NCBI GenBank assembly: GCA_043228905.1
Contig: JBHGNT010000015.1
Span: 17,732,001 to 17,796,000, forward strand
Origin: Azolla caroliniana
Lineage: Eukaryota > Polypodiophyta
Length of the DNA stretch: 64,000 nt
Direction of reading: 5' to 3'
Shown here: in pieces, positions 19,885 through 30,060 of the stretch
Layout of the letters: each line of letters opens with the position of its first letter
How positions within the stretch are numbered: the first letter of the stretch is position 1
Made by a program: the position numbers and the translations under genes
Notes under the pieces: model-generated
Database searches by the model: none
What the model was told of the DNA's origin: nothing
The model's input: the letters and a program-made list of their open reading frames with translations, nothing else

Positions 19885-22800
19885 ATGTCTTCCAAGAGAG
19901 TCGAGCGCGAGGAGTCCAGGTAGGCCTCTGACACTGTGGACATTTTTGTAAATATGTTTCGTTTCCCAAGAACTCGATACGGCGTATCGAGTTCATGTAT
20001 ACAATACAAATATTTATACACGAACTCGATACGGCGTATCGAGTTCGTGTGTAAATATTTGTATTGTATACATGAACTCGATACGGCGTATCGAGTTCGT
20101 GTTTAAAGTGTAGGTTTTAAACACGAACTCGATACGGCGTATCGAGTTCGTGTATAAAGTGTAGGTTTTAAACACGAACTCGATACGCCGTATCGAGTTC
20201 GTGTTTAAAGTGTAGGTTTTAAACACGAACTCGATACGCCGTATCGAGTTCGTGTATAAAGTGTAGGTTTTAAACACGAACTCGATACGCCGTATCGAGT
20301 TCGTGTATAAAGTGTAGGTTTTAAACACGAACTCGATACGCCGTATCGAGTTCGTGTATAAAGTGTAGGTTTTAAACACGAACTCGATAACGCCCACGAA
20401 CTCGATACGGCGTTATCGAGTTCGTGTTTAAAACCTACACTTTATACACGAACTCGATACGGCGTATCGAGTTCGTGTTTAAAACCTACACTTTATACAC
20501 GAACTCGATACGCCGTATCGAGTTCGTGTTTAAAACCTACACTTTAAACACGAACTCGATACGCCGTATCGAGTTCGTGTTTAAAGTGTAGCCTTTGAGA
20601 GAGAAAAATCGTTTACGGGGTGGAAATGATATCAAATTGTCTGGCAAAATCAGTGTTTTTTATGTTGACTTTACTTACGTTTAAACAAATACATGCTCTA
20701 ATTATAGGTGTTTTATGACCTACTTTAGCTTAAAATAGTAGAAAATGATATACAAATTGCCTTCACTATGGCAAATTCTCCTCAATATAGGTTTAGAATC
20801 TATATAAGTCACACCTACTATTTAAAAGAATATACAACCCGTTTTACTTATTACGATATATATTTTCTAGGTTGAATAGCCCTGCCTATAATAGATTTTT
20901 GAATATAGGACTGCTCCTGGAAACTGTTCTTCATTATAATAACAACTTCAATCTACGTGACTGTCTAACTTATGTTTTTGCATATACTTTCTTAAATAGG
21001 TCGTTTGAGAACCTGTCAGACCGACCCGTAAAGAAAATTAAGCTTCGCATACAAGGTTCTCCAATCGAAGCCCAGACCAAGGTAACTCCGGAGACCATGA
21101 AGAGAGGAAAAAAGCTTCTCTTTAACGAAGAGACAAAATCTCAGCCACATAATGATGTAAGCCAAAAGAAACTTGTCGCCGCTACTGGAGGCGAAGACCT
21201 TCCTGACCGAGATCTAACGGACAAGGAATGGTGTATGCAATATGTCGACTCAAAGAAAAAAGTCGTATTGTATACAGCAAAGAAGAAGGGTGAGGGGCAG
21301 CTAGGAAAAGAAACTCCATTTATGTATGGCCGAATTCTACGATTTGACTACGAAGATGCAGATTCAGCCAACATACTGGTAATGATAGAGTGCTCCAAGG
21401 GGGTACGCAAAGTGTTCCTTTCAGAAGACCTTTTAGTAAAGGAATCTTGTGGGCCTGAAGTGTTCAAAAAAGCACTTGATAACTCACAAAACCTGATTGT
21501 TACCTTGAGGCCTTATATACAAGGCCATGTAACTCTAAGAGATGAAGAGCCCTCCCACGTGAAGGCCACTAAAAAGGTATCCAAAGTCCAGTCAAGACCA
21601 GCCAAGAAGAAGACAACGAAAATGTCGGATACGGATTCGACAAGTGAAAATGAAGAAGAGGATAATAAGGGGACGCCAGGAGCCGAGCTGGCCTCGGGTG
21701 TCCTGTCATCCGAGCAGAATAAAATAAGGAGAGAGTTAATGCAACGGAAGCTGGTCAGGAAAGGGCAAGTATTTAATTTGCCTATAACACACATCCATCG
21801 GCCCCCTATTGATGAAAAAACAGGTCGAAGACCACTTGAGATTAGAGAGCCTCATCGCATGCATGTTCAAAATCTCAAGAAAAAAATGAAAATTAATCCT
21901 CATGCCACAGTGGTGCCTTTTATTGTTATGGTGGATCCTGAAGAATGCGAAACCATTGAAGATTTTGATATCAGAAAGCATGATCAATATAATTATTTTG
22001 TCATTGGTGGATCGCATTCAGCAGAGGCACGTCGGCAACTTGTGAGAGAACATCCAACCACTTTCTTCTTCAAGTATGCCGAGTGCAAAATTTATGTTGG
22101 GCTCACAACCGAAGAGGCTAAGCTGTTGGCATGGGACCATAATAATGATAATGACTATAGGCAGAAAATGTCGTCTATTGAGCGTATACGGTTCTTCCAC
22201 CACGAGTATTTAGATGTGAAACAAAAGTTTGGTGTGAAGTTACATCCAGGCCTTCGACGTCAATGTCTTCATGAAGTCGGCATTGTGGTAGATGATAATG
22301 TTAGGTCCGATGGTCTTCGAAAGTATGAATCTTGGTTTCAATTAGCGTTTAGAGATGGAGAAGTATGGGACCTCCAAGATCAAATCTTCTCAATGTGGGA
22401 GAATAAGGAGGTAAAGGGTCAACGACAAAAGAAATGTAGGGTTGACCCTCAACTAGAATTAAAGTCACAAGCCGCCAAGAAAATTGATTTGACAATTGAA
22501 GAAGCGGCAGACGACATGAAGCTGTCTCTATGGAGAGCGATGCAAGGTATTAAGGACGAGCAGCTTCTTGTGTCGGTTTTGTCAAGGGTTGTGGCGAAAG
22601 ATTTAAGCCTTGAAGAAATGGTCACCGAGTTCAATAAGTAAGTCTTTCAAATACTGAAATTGTAGTCTATCTGGTGTAATTCAAAGTTCTAATCTTGATT
22701 TCTAATTTTACAGTCATAAGGTGTACATGAAGATCCAAGAAGTAATGATGAAACAACTTGGATGTATAACTTGGGAACAAGTGACCGAGGATTATCCTCT

Positions 22801-24221
22801 AACGTCTTCGTAAAAGGCGTTATCAGAGTATTTTATTGCATTCAAGGATTGGGTTAGTATTGATGTTTTTTCATTACCCTTTCATCATATGTAGAGCTTG
22901 TATAATAATACCTGATGTCCTATTGTTTCTATTAGAAACCGTGTCGAGGCAAGAAACAAGGAGAAGTTAAGGATATACACGATTTCCCTACATCCTTCCT
23001 TGCACATCTCGAGCGAGCCAGAAAAGAAAAGGATCGTCGCTTAGTCAAGGCGTACGAAATGGAGGAAGATGGCTCGTTTAAAAAATTTAGCCACAAAAAA
23101 GATATTACGAGAGATCTTTACTACAATGTGGTTTGCGGTGATGTCATCGACTTGATCCAGAAGGTGCCAAAGAAGGAATATACGCTAATGATTGCGGATA
23201 TTCCTTACGGATTTCGAATGGCTGGGTCATCATACGACGATGAACCGTTTAGGTTTAAACAATTGGAGAAGATGGTCAAGGATTTCGCTGAGCTAACGAC
23301 CGCATCCTTGTGGCGAATAGTTGTCTTTCATAGTATGGACCAAGGATACTCGGTAGCTCAAGCTTTGAGATCTCGTTGCCATGGCATCGAGAACCTTGCA
23401 TGGTAAGGATTATTTATAGGTGTCTTTCATTATATTGCAATTCTTAAGGTTGTTGAATCTATTCTTAACTCGATGAATTATTTTTTATAGGATCAAGACC
23501 AATGTAAATAGAGGGCCAACTTTTCGTTTCGTTAATGCCATTGAATACATAACGGTTGGCTACTTCGATGAAATTAAAAAACAGAGAATCAAAGAGCATT
23601 CTAATGAAGTGGGAGGTTCAAATCTGTTGGTATATCCAGCAGTGACTCGGAAATTGCGACATGTCACCACGACAGAACGGGGACTTGTCAACCCATACCA
23701 AAAACCTCAACGACTTATGATGCGCTTGATCGAGATGTTTTCTGTCGAAGGAGACTGGATATTAGATCTCTTTTCTGGCACAGGTATTCCTCGAACTAGG
23801 GTAACGATCTTGAGATAACCAATCACTTTTTTTCGTTTGACAACTAAATCTTCTTGTTACTTACATCATAGGAACTACGTCAGCATGTGCATTGAAGCTG
23901 TTTAGAAATACAGTTGCATTGGAGAAGGACGAGGACCAAGTTATATTTATTAATATGCGGATTAAGGCTTTGTGGGAGTGCCCAGACCAGGATGAGGTCG
24001 GTGCAAAGAACCTCGCCAATACAGAAAGGTTTCAACCCGCTTCGCGAGAGCCTATTCCTCCGTTAGCCGGCGAACCGGGGGAGCTAATAGAGCTTGATGA
24101 TGAGCTTATAGAAGATATTTCGTTGGCCCGGCTAACAGGGGAAACCAATGCACGTATAGCCGAAGACAGTTCTACACAAGATGATGAAGAAAATGACGTT
24201 GATGAATTGATTGCTATGTAA
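19885..24221 (+). CDS. ParB-like domain fused to beta-class DNA amino-methyltransferase, six exons, one in-frame TAA
   Basis: Model: exons 19885-19919, 21000-22637, 22714-22852, 22936-23402, 23491-23783 and 23872-24221. All introns are GT-AG and all phases agree; an alternative exon 2 start at 20871 is also in frame. Product about 973 residues. After a lysine-rich N-terminus comes a beta-rich segment (about 100-180), an acidic/basic linker, then a ParB/sulfiredoxin-like region (about 265-400) with FVIGGSHSAEARRQL. The methyltransferase has motif IV ADIPYG near 692 and, after it, motif I ILDLFSGTG|TTSACALK near 851, split by intron 5. That order defines the beta class (N6-adenine or N4-cytosine). 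A TAA at 22811-22813 (codon 591) interrupts the frame between the two halves. ParB-methyltransferase pairings are typical of phages and bacterial mobile elements; the introns show long residence in a eukaryote. Confidence 0.78.
19970..20576. repeat. Array of about 13 palindromes in intron 1 of the methyltransferase gene
   Basis: Each unit has the half-site GAACTCGATACG, one central base (G or C), then the exact reverse complement. Units start at 19970, 20022, 20074, 20125, 20176, 20227, 20278, 20329, 20380 (fused to the next), 20398, 20450, 20501 and 20552, so the period is about 51 bp. Spacers read TATAAAGTGTAGGTTTTAAA before about 20395 and its reverse complement afterwards, so the array is itself a large inverted repeat. 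Arms extend to CACGAAC/GTTCGTG in most units. The same core recurs in the decayed copy at 29240-30060. It could be a binding array for the ParB domain or transposase, a methylation target, or a hairpin RNA source. Confidence 0.92.
22936..24221 (+). other. Methyltransferase catalytic exons (4-6)
   Basis: This sub-region of the preceding gene holds the whole methyltransferase: exon 4 with GDVIDLIQKVP and the catalytic ADIPYGF, exon 5 with the variable region, NPYQKPQRLMMRLI and ILDLFSGTG, and exon 6 with TTSACALKLFRNTVALEKDE. DIPY replaces the common D/S/N-P-P-Y/F tetrapeptide by Pro-to-Ile at position 2. The tail (about 90 residues, acidic, ending LIAM) has no recognised domain. An ATG at 23059 could allow separate translation of this half downstream of the TAA. 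Confidence 0.75.
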
Positions 24222-25232
24222 TAGACTATATAAAGAATATGACACTGACGATTTGTTAAGATTTCATATTATTAATACAAATTTTGGGTTTTACCTAGTG
24301 GATTCTATTCTTTATAATCATCTATATGTTTCAATTTTATTTTTATATACTTCATTAGTAGATTTATGATATTGGTTTCACCGCGTGGTTAGCTGACTAC
24401 CAAACTTATGGAGAAACATGAACTAGCTTAAATGGAGGCTGATTTTGGTCCAAGCTAACCTTAACAGAACATGGCCCTATAATTATTGCCATGACTGTCC
24501 ATGTTGTTATTATGGATCTTTGTCTTATATTGTTAAAACTATTATGTTTCTATTCCATTGCTGCTTAGATTGTGTAGTGTGTTGATAATGGTTCCAGTTG
24601 CGTTATCGTTCGGAGTTTGATCTTGTGTGAATCACCTAAGCAATAGAGTAGATCAATTTTAAATACAGGTATGAAAGCCTAATAGGTTTGTTATTTCCAC
24701 GACATTATCCTAAAGTTCACTGCCTTACATTGTGCACAATTATATACACATATGGTTTGATCCCATATGAACAAACTGAGGAATAGATTAGATCAACTTT
24801 TAATATAAGTATTGAATACTTTAATAAGTTAGTTATTCCAATCACTTATCCTAATGTGCACTATCCTACATTTTCGACAATTACATACATGCACGTATGG
24901 GTCAAAGTATAAATTATATCTCATTTTATTAGTATGGATACAAGTACACCTCATATTTTTGTAAAACCTACCTAATTAATATAAGTCTTTAAGTTAGTGT
25001 TTCCCTTGTCGCACAATAGTGCCATATTGAGCCATAGTTGAACTTTATTTAGATACATTAACTTATCAACATGTCTAAACTTGCATGATTTCTACTGATC
25101 TCCACTCGTAGATCTATCATGTATTTTTATTTTTGCAAATTCTTATCAAGTTGAGGAACATGTGATACTAGTGTATCCAATTATTGTAGAGAGGGTGTAT
25201 TTTCTTCGTTTTAAGAAGATTCTACAAGTGGA
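24222..25232. other. Right non-coding part of the transposon
   Basis: About 1 kb of AT-rich sequence without a supportable gene. Two diverged direct copies of about 160-180 bp (near 24600-24760 and 24757-24910, sharing GAATAGA...AGATCAA...TTTTAAT and TTATTCCA...CTTATCCTAA) are visible. The subterminal GATAC/GTATC site is at 25163-25179, 89 bp from the end. Confidence 0.5.
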
Positions 25233-25268
25233 ATGCGCAATCCTTCCACTTGTGAACGCAAACGTGTT
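25233..25268 (-). repeat. Right terminal inverted repeat of the 9.3-kb transposon
   Basis: The reverse complement reads AACACGTTTGCGTTCACAAG and continues with TGGAAGGATTGCGCA. A second TTCCACTTGT copy follows in inverted orientation, unlike the direct copy at the left end. The duplication AAAT follows at 25269-25272. Confidence 0.9.
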
Positions 25269-25721
25269 AAATTCTCATACATGAGAGCTAAAATGAGTGA
25301 CATGGTTATCATGCACCACATGTAATACATGAGCGCCAAATGGCAAACATGCATTTTAAGCATGTGTTGTACCCTCACATGCATCATATGCATGAGAGCA
25401 TCTATAAAAGAAGGGATAAAAAAGAAGAAGGGTTAGGCTCTTCTTTTGGTTATGAAATTAAAAAGAAGAGAATTCGTTATCGAATTGATCGTGTAACTTG
25501 TTTCTTAAAATCTAAAATCAAGAGTTCAATCTTAATCTCTCTCAATCTAAAGTCAAGCGTTCTATTCTTTCTCAATTTCTCTCTCTCTTTCAATCTAGCT
25601 TAAGTGCTTTCTCGCTAAAGCTTGCGCCAACTTCAAGTCCTTCCAGTACTTCGATCCTTCCGATCCAGAACCCCGGCGGTTCCGCCTCGCGATCCGCACC
25701 TAGTGACGGATCTTCACGACA
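25269..25721 (+). repeat. 3' LTR of element B0, right part
   Basis: The sequence continues the LTR after the transposon, parallel to 14430-14852, with the TATA-like TCTATAAAAGAAGG near 25402 and the LTR end GGATCTTCACGACA at 25721. Confidence 0.87.
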
Positions 25722-25767
25722 ACGTAGTGGTTGTAGTGCTAAGGGATTAGTACTAAGGGAGGTGTAG

Positions 25768-25946
<179 letters not shown>

Positions 25947-25964
25947 GGATAACATTGCCGAGAT

Positions 25965-26033
25965 GGATGTAGCTCAGTTGGTAAGGTTGCCCAATGGAGA
26001 CCAGGTGGTCATGGGTTCAACCCCTACATTCCA
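25965..26033 (+). repeat. tRNA-derived repeat, copy 1
   Basis: GGATGTAGCTCAGTTGGTAA resembles a tRNA 5' end with A box, and GGGTTCAACCC a T arm/B box; the ends GGATGTA and TACATTC can pair with one G-T. The anticodon arm does not fold, so this is a tRNA-derived repeat and not a working tRNA. It is the first of three copies in a repeat of about 180-290 bp (25722-26640) that also includes GACGTAGTGGTTGTAGTGCT. Confidence 0.65.
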
Positions 26034-26251
26034 CAGTGGCATCTAGTGAATTAAGAGATATGTATGGAGTATATAATAGAGAGGTGAGTAAAATTGGGTT
26101 TCGAACCCAAGACGTAGTGGTTGTAGTGCTAAAGGATTAGTACTAAGGGAGTCGTAAAACGAGAGAGAGCCAAGACGTAGTGGTTGTAGTGTTAAGGGAT
26201 TAGTACTAAGAGAGAGAGAGAGAGAGAGAATGAGGATAACATTGCCGAGAT

Positions 26252-26320
26252 GGATGTAGCTTAGTTGGTAAGGTTGCCCAATGGAGACCAGGTGGTCATG
26301 GGTTCAACCCCTACATTCTA
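26252..26320 (+). repeat. tRNA-derived repeat, copy 2
   Basis: Nearly identical to copy 1, including AAGGTTGCCCAATGGAGACC and the following block ending in GAGAGGTGAG. Confidence 0.65.
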
Positions 26321-26425
26321 CAATGGCATCTAGTGAATTAAGAGATATGTATGGAGTATATAATAGAGAGGTGAGTAAAAAGAGAGAGAGAGAGAGAGAG
26401 AGAATGAGGATAACATTGTCCAGAT

Positions 26426-26494
26426 GGATGTAGCTACCTTGGTAAGGTTGCCCAATGGAGACCAGGTGGTCATGGGTTCAACCCCTACATTCCA
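26426..26494 (+). repeat. tRNA-derived repeat, copy 3
   Basis: Third copy, with TAGCTACCTTGGTAAGG in the A-box region. A tRNA-like block of a different kind (TTGGGTTTCGAACCCAAGAC) follows at 26553-26572 in the opposite orientation. Confidence 0.65.
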
Positions 26495-26639
26495 CGGTGG
26501 CATCTAGTGAATTAAGAGATATGTATGGAGTATATAATAGAGAGGTGAGTAAAATTGGGTTTCGAACCCAAGACGTAGTGGTTGTAGTGCTATCAACTTA
26601 CCACTAGGGTAAGCTAGTTACAATAATAATAAAAAGAAT

Positions 26640-26939
26640 GAGGATAACAAAAGATATATATTATGTTAAGGGAATAATAATACAATAATAGCTAGGAGGC
26701 TTAAGACTGGCGTTGAACCAATTTGGTTTGAAATAATGCCTTGTGCCTCTTGTTATAGTGTTCTCAGGAGTACTCCTGAAGTTTCTAGAATGTTCCAGAA
26801 AAATCTGGAATATACATCAATTTTCTATAGTAAAACTTAAATGAAAATAATATCTTTGTATTACAACATATAGTCTAATGGTCAAGAGCTCGACCCATGT
26901 AACATAAGGTCATGGGTTCGAGTCTTGCTATATCATGAC
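26640..26939 (-). repeat. Diverged LTR fragment of the element C family
   Basis: On the minus strand it starts TGTCATGATATAGCAAG at 26939 and follows the C LTR through GAAAATGATGTATATTCC..., the GGAACATTCTAGAA block and the CAAATTGGTTCAACGCC block, with many substitutions. The 3' end is not recognisable, so this is a partial or solo LTR, much older than element C. Confidence 0.75.
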
Positions 26940-27502
26940 AATTCTAGTGAAGAGGGGGGGAGGGAGAAGGAACGCGGAAGCTCTACTCAATTGGAAAGCG
27001 GAAGAAGAAGAATCAACAACATCGAGAGGCATCATCAACAAAGAAACTCCTACTATACTCCACTCTCTTCTTTCCTCCACCTCTCTTCCCCCATTCATTT
27101 ATAAACAATCCTTCATATTCACATCCAACCCATTGTAACATGATTCTTATATTATAAAAGAATCTATTATATTGATATAAACTAATGTTTTCTTTCATCT
27201 ACTTGTCTTATGTGTAAATCTTGATTGTGCATACTCCACTCTCTTCTTTCCTCCACCTCTCTTCCCCCATTCATTTATAAACAATCCTTCATATTCACAT
27301 CCAACCCATTGTAACATGATTCTTATATTATAAAAGAATCTATTATATTGATATAAATTAATGTTTTCTTTCATCTACTTGTCTTATGTGTAAATCTTGA
27401 TTGTGCTTATTTGTTATCGTCATTTGTGCTTATCTGTTGTGTGTCTTGTGAAAAGGGAGCATTTCGGGCTTGCCCATGCACCTCTCCTTTCACAAAGGCA
27501 TT
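26940..27502. repeat. Repeat-rich DNA left of the decayed transposon (LTR X), with a 176-bp tandem duplication
   Basis: 27055-27230 and 27231-27406 are direct copies beginning ATACTCCACTCTCTTC. From about 27440 the sequence matches the unit repeated at 31430-32060 (GGGCTTGCCCATGCACCTCT), showing that the decayed transposon split one such unit. No gene is supportable. Confidence 0.7.
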
Positions 27503-27885
27503 AACACGTTTGCGCTCACAAGTGGAAGGATCGCGCACAAGTGGAAGGATAAGGAATATTCTGTTTGATTTTGGGGGTTTTTTTTCCATTTCACAAAACA
27601 TCTTGATACTAGTATCACATGTTCTCCAAAACTTGATGAAAAAGTTGAAATTTTCACCATTTGGTAAAATTGAAAAATGCCAAATTTGGGTAAAATATGA
27701 AAAGTAACTTTGTGGATTTTTAAAGAAAAATGACAACTAATAAGTTTTTAGATCTTAAAGAAATCAAAGTAGAATATTTCAAAACAATGAACGTTTTTAT
27801 TCCATTTGATAAAATGTTGTCTAAATTTGTTACATATAGTTGCACAACAAATACATTTGGGAGTTATTTGCATGACTATCATCAT

Positions 27886-28520
27886 TCTTTTCATGAGAAT
27901 CACTACTATAGATAATATACAATTGTGACTCTTCCTCCTCATCTTCTAATGTACCAATCAAATCATTGTCTTCACCAAATGGTATCTCCAAATTTTGTGC
28001 AATAAATCTTCTTCGTCTTCAATCTGAGATATCTTCTAGACTTGCTAATATCTCTTTTATTATACATATCGTTGTTGTCCTTATACATCCAACTTTTGTT
28101 TGTGTAAAGTCATACATAATGATATCCACCTCATTAATGTCAATGATAGATGTATTACAAAGGTTTTATACATCATCACATCCAAAACTTTACCAATGCA
28201 GAATTGGTACCCTAGGTGATGGCCATCTACATGTGTAGCTATTAATATCCCCACCTTGACTTCTTGCAAGTTTCCTTGTCACCTGAGTTATGCTTGTGTT
28301 GTCATCATTCGTTCCAACTATAAAGATCAACATTAAGTAGTGATTGAGAACCACACGAACACTTTATGGACCGTGTAAATGGCATTTGCAAGGTTCAATT
28401 ACCATCAACACAATTATTAATAGTTTTTTGTTAATCAATGATGCACATGTTCACCATAAAGTATCTTATTGTACAACATACTTGTTTGCACTATCGATAT
28501 GCATCTTTTTCTCTTGTAAA
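27886..28520 (-). pseudogene. Transposase gene remnant (3' part) in the decayed copy
   Basis: The sequence parallels 16300-17130 of the intact gene (AATCACTACTATA..., TGTACCAATCA, TTCTTTTATTATA, AGTCATACA.AATGATATCCAC) with substitutions, frame breaks and a deletion matching about 16590-16730. It corresponds to roughly the last 280 codons, including the SH3-like segment. Confidence 0.8.
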
Positions 28521-28579
28521 AACAAAGACTTTAGTACGATTCAAGTTCATGTTTAAAAAACCTCTTTTATCTGAAAAAC

Positions 28580-30060
28580 AACAAGATTTTAAACATTAAG
28601 TCGATATGTTATATCGAGTTGATGTAAAAAATAGAGTTTTCATCATAATTCCATATAATGTATTGAATTCTTGCTCAAAGTTTTTTTTACTAGATTTAAA
28701 AAATAATAATAATAATAAATTGTGCTTGAGTTCATCTAGAAAACCATAATTTTCATCACAATTCGATATAATGTATTGAGTTCATGCTTAAAGTAATTTT
28801 TTATAATTGTTTTCAATTTTGTTTCAATTTTTTTCAATTTTTTATAGTTTTTTATTGATTTTGTTTTATTTTTTAAACATCAATTTGATACATTGTATCG
28901 ACTTGTGATAAAAGCTATGGTTTTTTCATCACTTATTAAAGCTCAATTTTGTTTTAGAAAAAAAAACAAAGTACCAAAATAAAATAGAAAAAATGTAATT
29001 ATTTAAAAAAAAATCCAAAATTAAACTTTTCACGTCATGATATGGTAGGACTCGAACCCATGACCTTATGTTACATGGGTCGAGCTCTTGACCATTAAAC
29101 CATACATTGTAATACATAAAGCATTATTTTTATCACTTCTTAAAGCTTAAGTTTTTTTAGAAAAAAAACAAAACACCATAATAAAATAGGAAAAAATGTA
29201 ATTATTTTGAAAAAAAAATCCGAAAATAAAACTTTAAACATGAACTCGATACACCGTGTCGGGTTCATGTAAAAAAGTTAGATTTTCAACATGAACTCGA
29301 TACGCCGTATCGGGTTCATGTAAAAAAGTTAGTATCGAGTTCTTGTAAAAAAGCTAACTTTTTTACATGTCATCATATGGTAAGACGCGAACGCATGACC
29401 TTCTGCTACATGGGTGGAGCTCTTGCCCATTAGACCATGCATTGTAATACATAAATTATTATTTTTATCACTTATTAAAGCTTAATTTGTTTTTAGAAAA
29501 AAATCAAAACACTATAATAAAATAGGAAAAAATGTAATTATTTTTAAAAAAAAATCTGAAATAAAACTTTAAACATGAACTCGATACGCCGTATCGAGTT
29601 CATGTTTAAAAGGGGTATTGAGTTCATGTAAAAAAGTTAGCTCAATTCATGACATGATATGGTAGGACTCAAACCCATGACCTTGTGCTACATGGGTGGG
29701 GCTCTTGACCATTAGACCATACATTGTAATACATAAAATGTTATTTTCATCACTTATTAAAGCTTAAAGTTTTTTAGAAAAAAAACAATATTATTTTCCT
29801 CACTTATTAAAGCTTAAAGTTTTTTAGAAAAAAAAAACAAAATACCAAAATAAAATAGGAAAAAATGTAATTATTTAAAAAAAAAATCAGAAATAAAACT
29901 TTAAACATGAACTCGATACGCCATATCGAGTTCATGTAAAAAAGTTAGCTTTTTAGCATGAACTCGATACGGCGTATCGAGTTCATGTTGAAAAGGCGTA
30001 TCGAGTTCATGTAAAAAAGTTAGCTTTTCAACATGAACTCAATACGCCGTAGATTAACTC
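28580..30060. repeat. Degenerate palindrome array plus a tandem repeat of about 310 bp in the decayed copy
   Basis: The core half-site GAACTCGATACG with its reverse complement recurs near 29240, 29294, 29577, 29909, 29958 and 30034, with flanks CATGAAC/GTTCATG in place of CACGAAC/GTTCGTG. Interleaved are three copies (from about 29033, 29360 and 29650) of a tRNA-like block matching the first 75 bp of the element C LTR, followed by an AT-rich stretch with AAAATAGGAAAAAATGTAAT. The spacers differ from the intact array while the palindrome core is kept. Confidence 0.8.

Larger units (their letters stand above)
15941..25268. mobile_element. 9.3-kb TIR DNA transposon encoding a putative transposase and a ParB-methyltransferase
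   Basis: The ends are inverted repeats: the left starts AACACGTTCGCGTTCACAAG and the reverse complement of the right starts AACACGTTTGCGTTCACAAG, with 34 of the first 36 bases equal. The 4-bp duplication AAAT lies at 15937-15940 and 25269-25272. The B1 LTR keeps the empty site (14430-14433) with matching flanks on both sides. Two genes diverge from a central region at 19080-19884: a transposase-like gene on the minus strand and a ParB-methyltransferase gene on the plus strand, whose first intron holds a palindrome array. A decayed relative is at 27503-31374. Four-base duplications are known for Sola, Ginger and Academ superfamilies; the superfamily here is not settled. I know of no described plant transposon with this gene pair. 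Confidence 0.9.

Noticed and set aside
20014-20397. Open frame translating as FVFKTYTLYTNSIRRIE repeats
   Set aside because: It is only a translation of the palindrome array in a period divisible by three.
19970-20576. CRISPR-like appearance of the regular repeat array
   Set aside because: Spacers are the same short sequence in every unit, the repeats are full palindromes, no cas gene is present and the host is eukaryotic.
20871-20999. 43 extra codons at the start of exon 2 of the methyltransferase gene
   Set aside because: The acceptor at 20870 is usable and in frame, but the added residues look like translated AT-rich intron; the acceptor at 20999 joins exon 1 to charged, coding-like sequence.
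22936-24221. Bacterial contamination as the source of the methyltransferase
   Set aside because: The exons are separated by short GT-AG introns with matching phases, a plant TATA box precedes the gene, and the whole lies inside a transposon with verified duplication in a plant LTR.
25965-26033. Functional tRNA genes at the three GGATGTAGCTCAG copies
   Set aside because: The anticodon arm does not fold and all copies sit in a dispersed repeat with GA runs, so tRNA-derived repeat is the better call.
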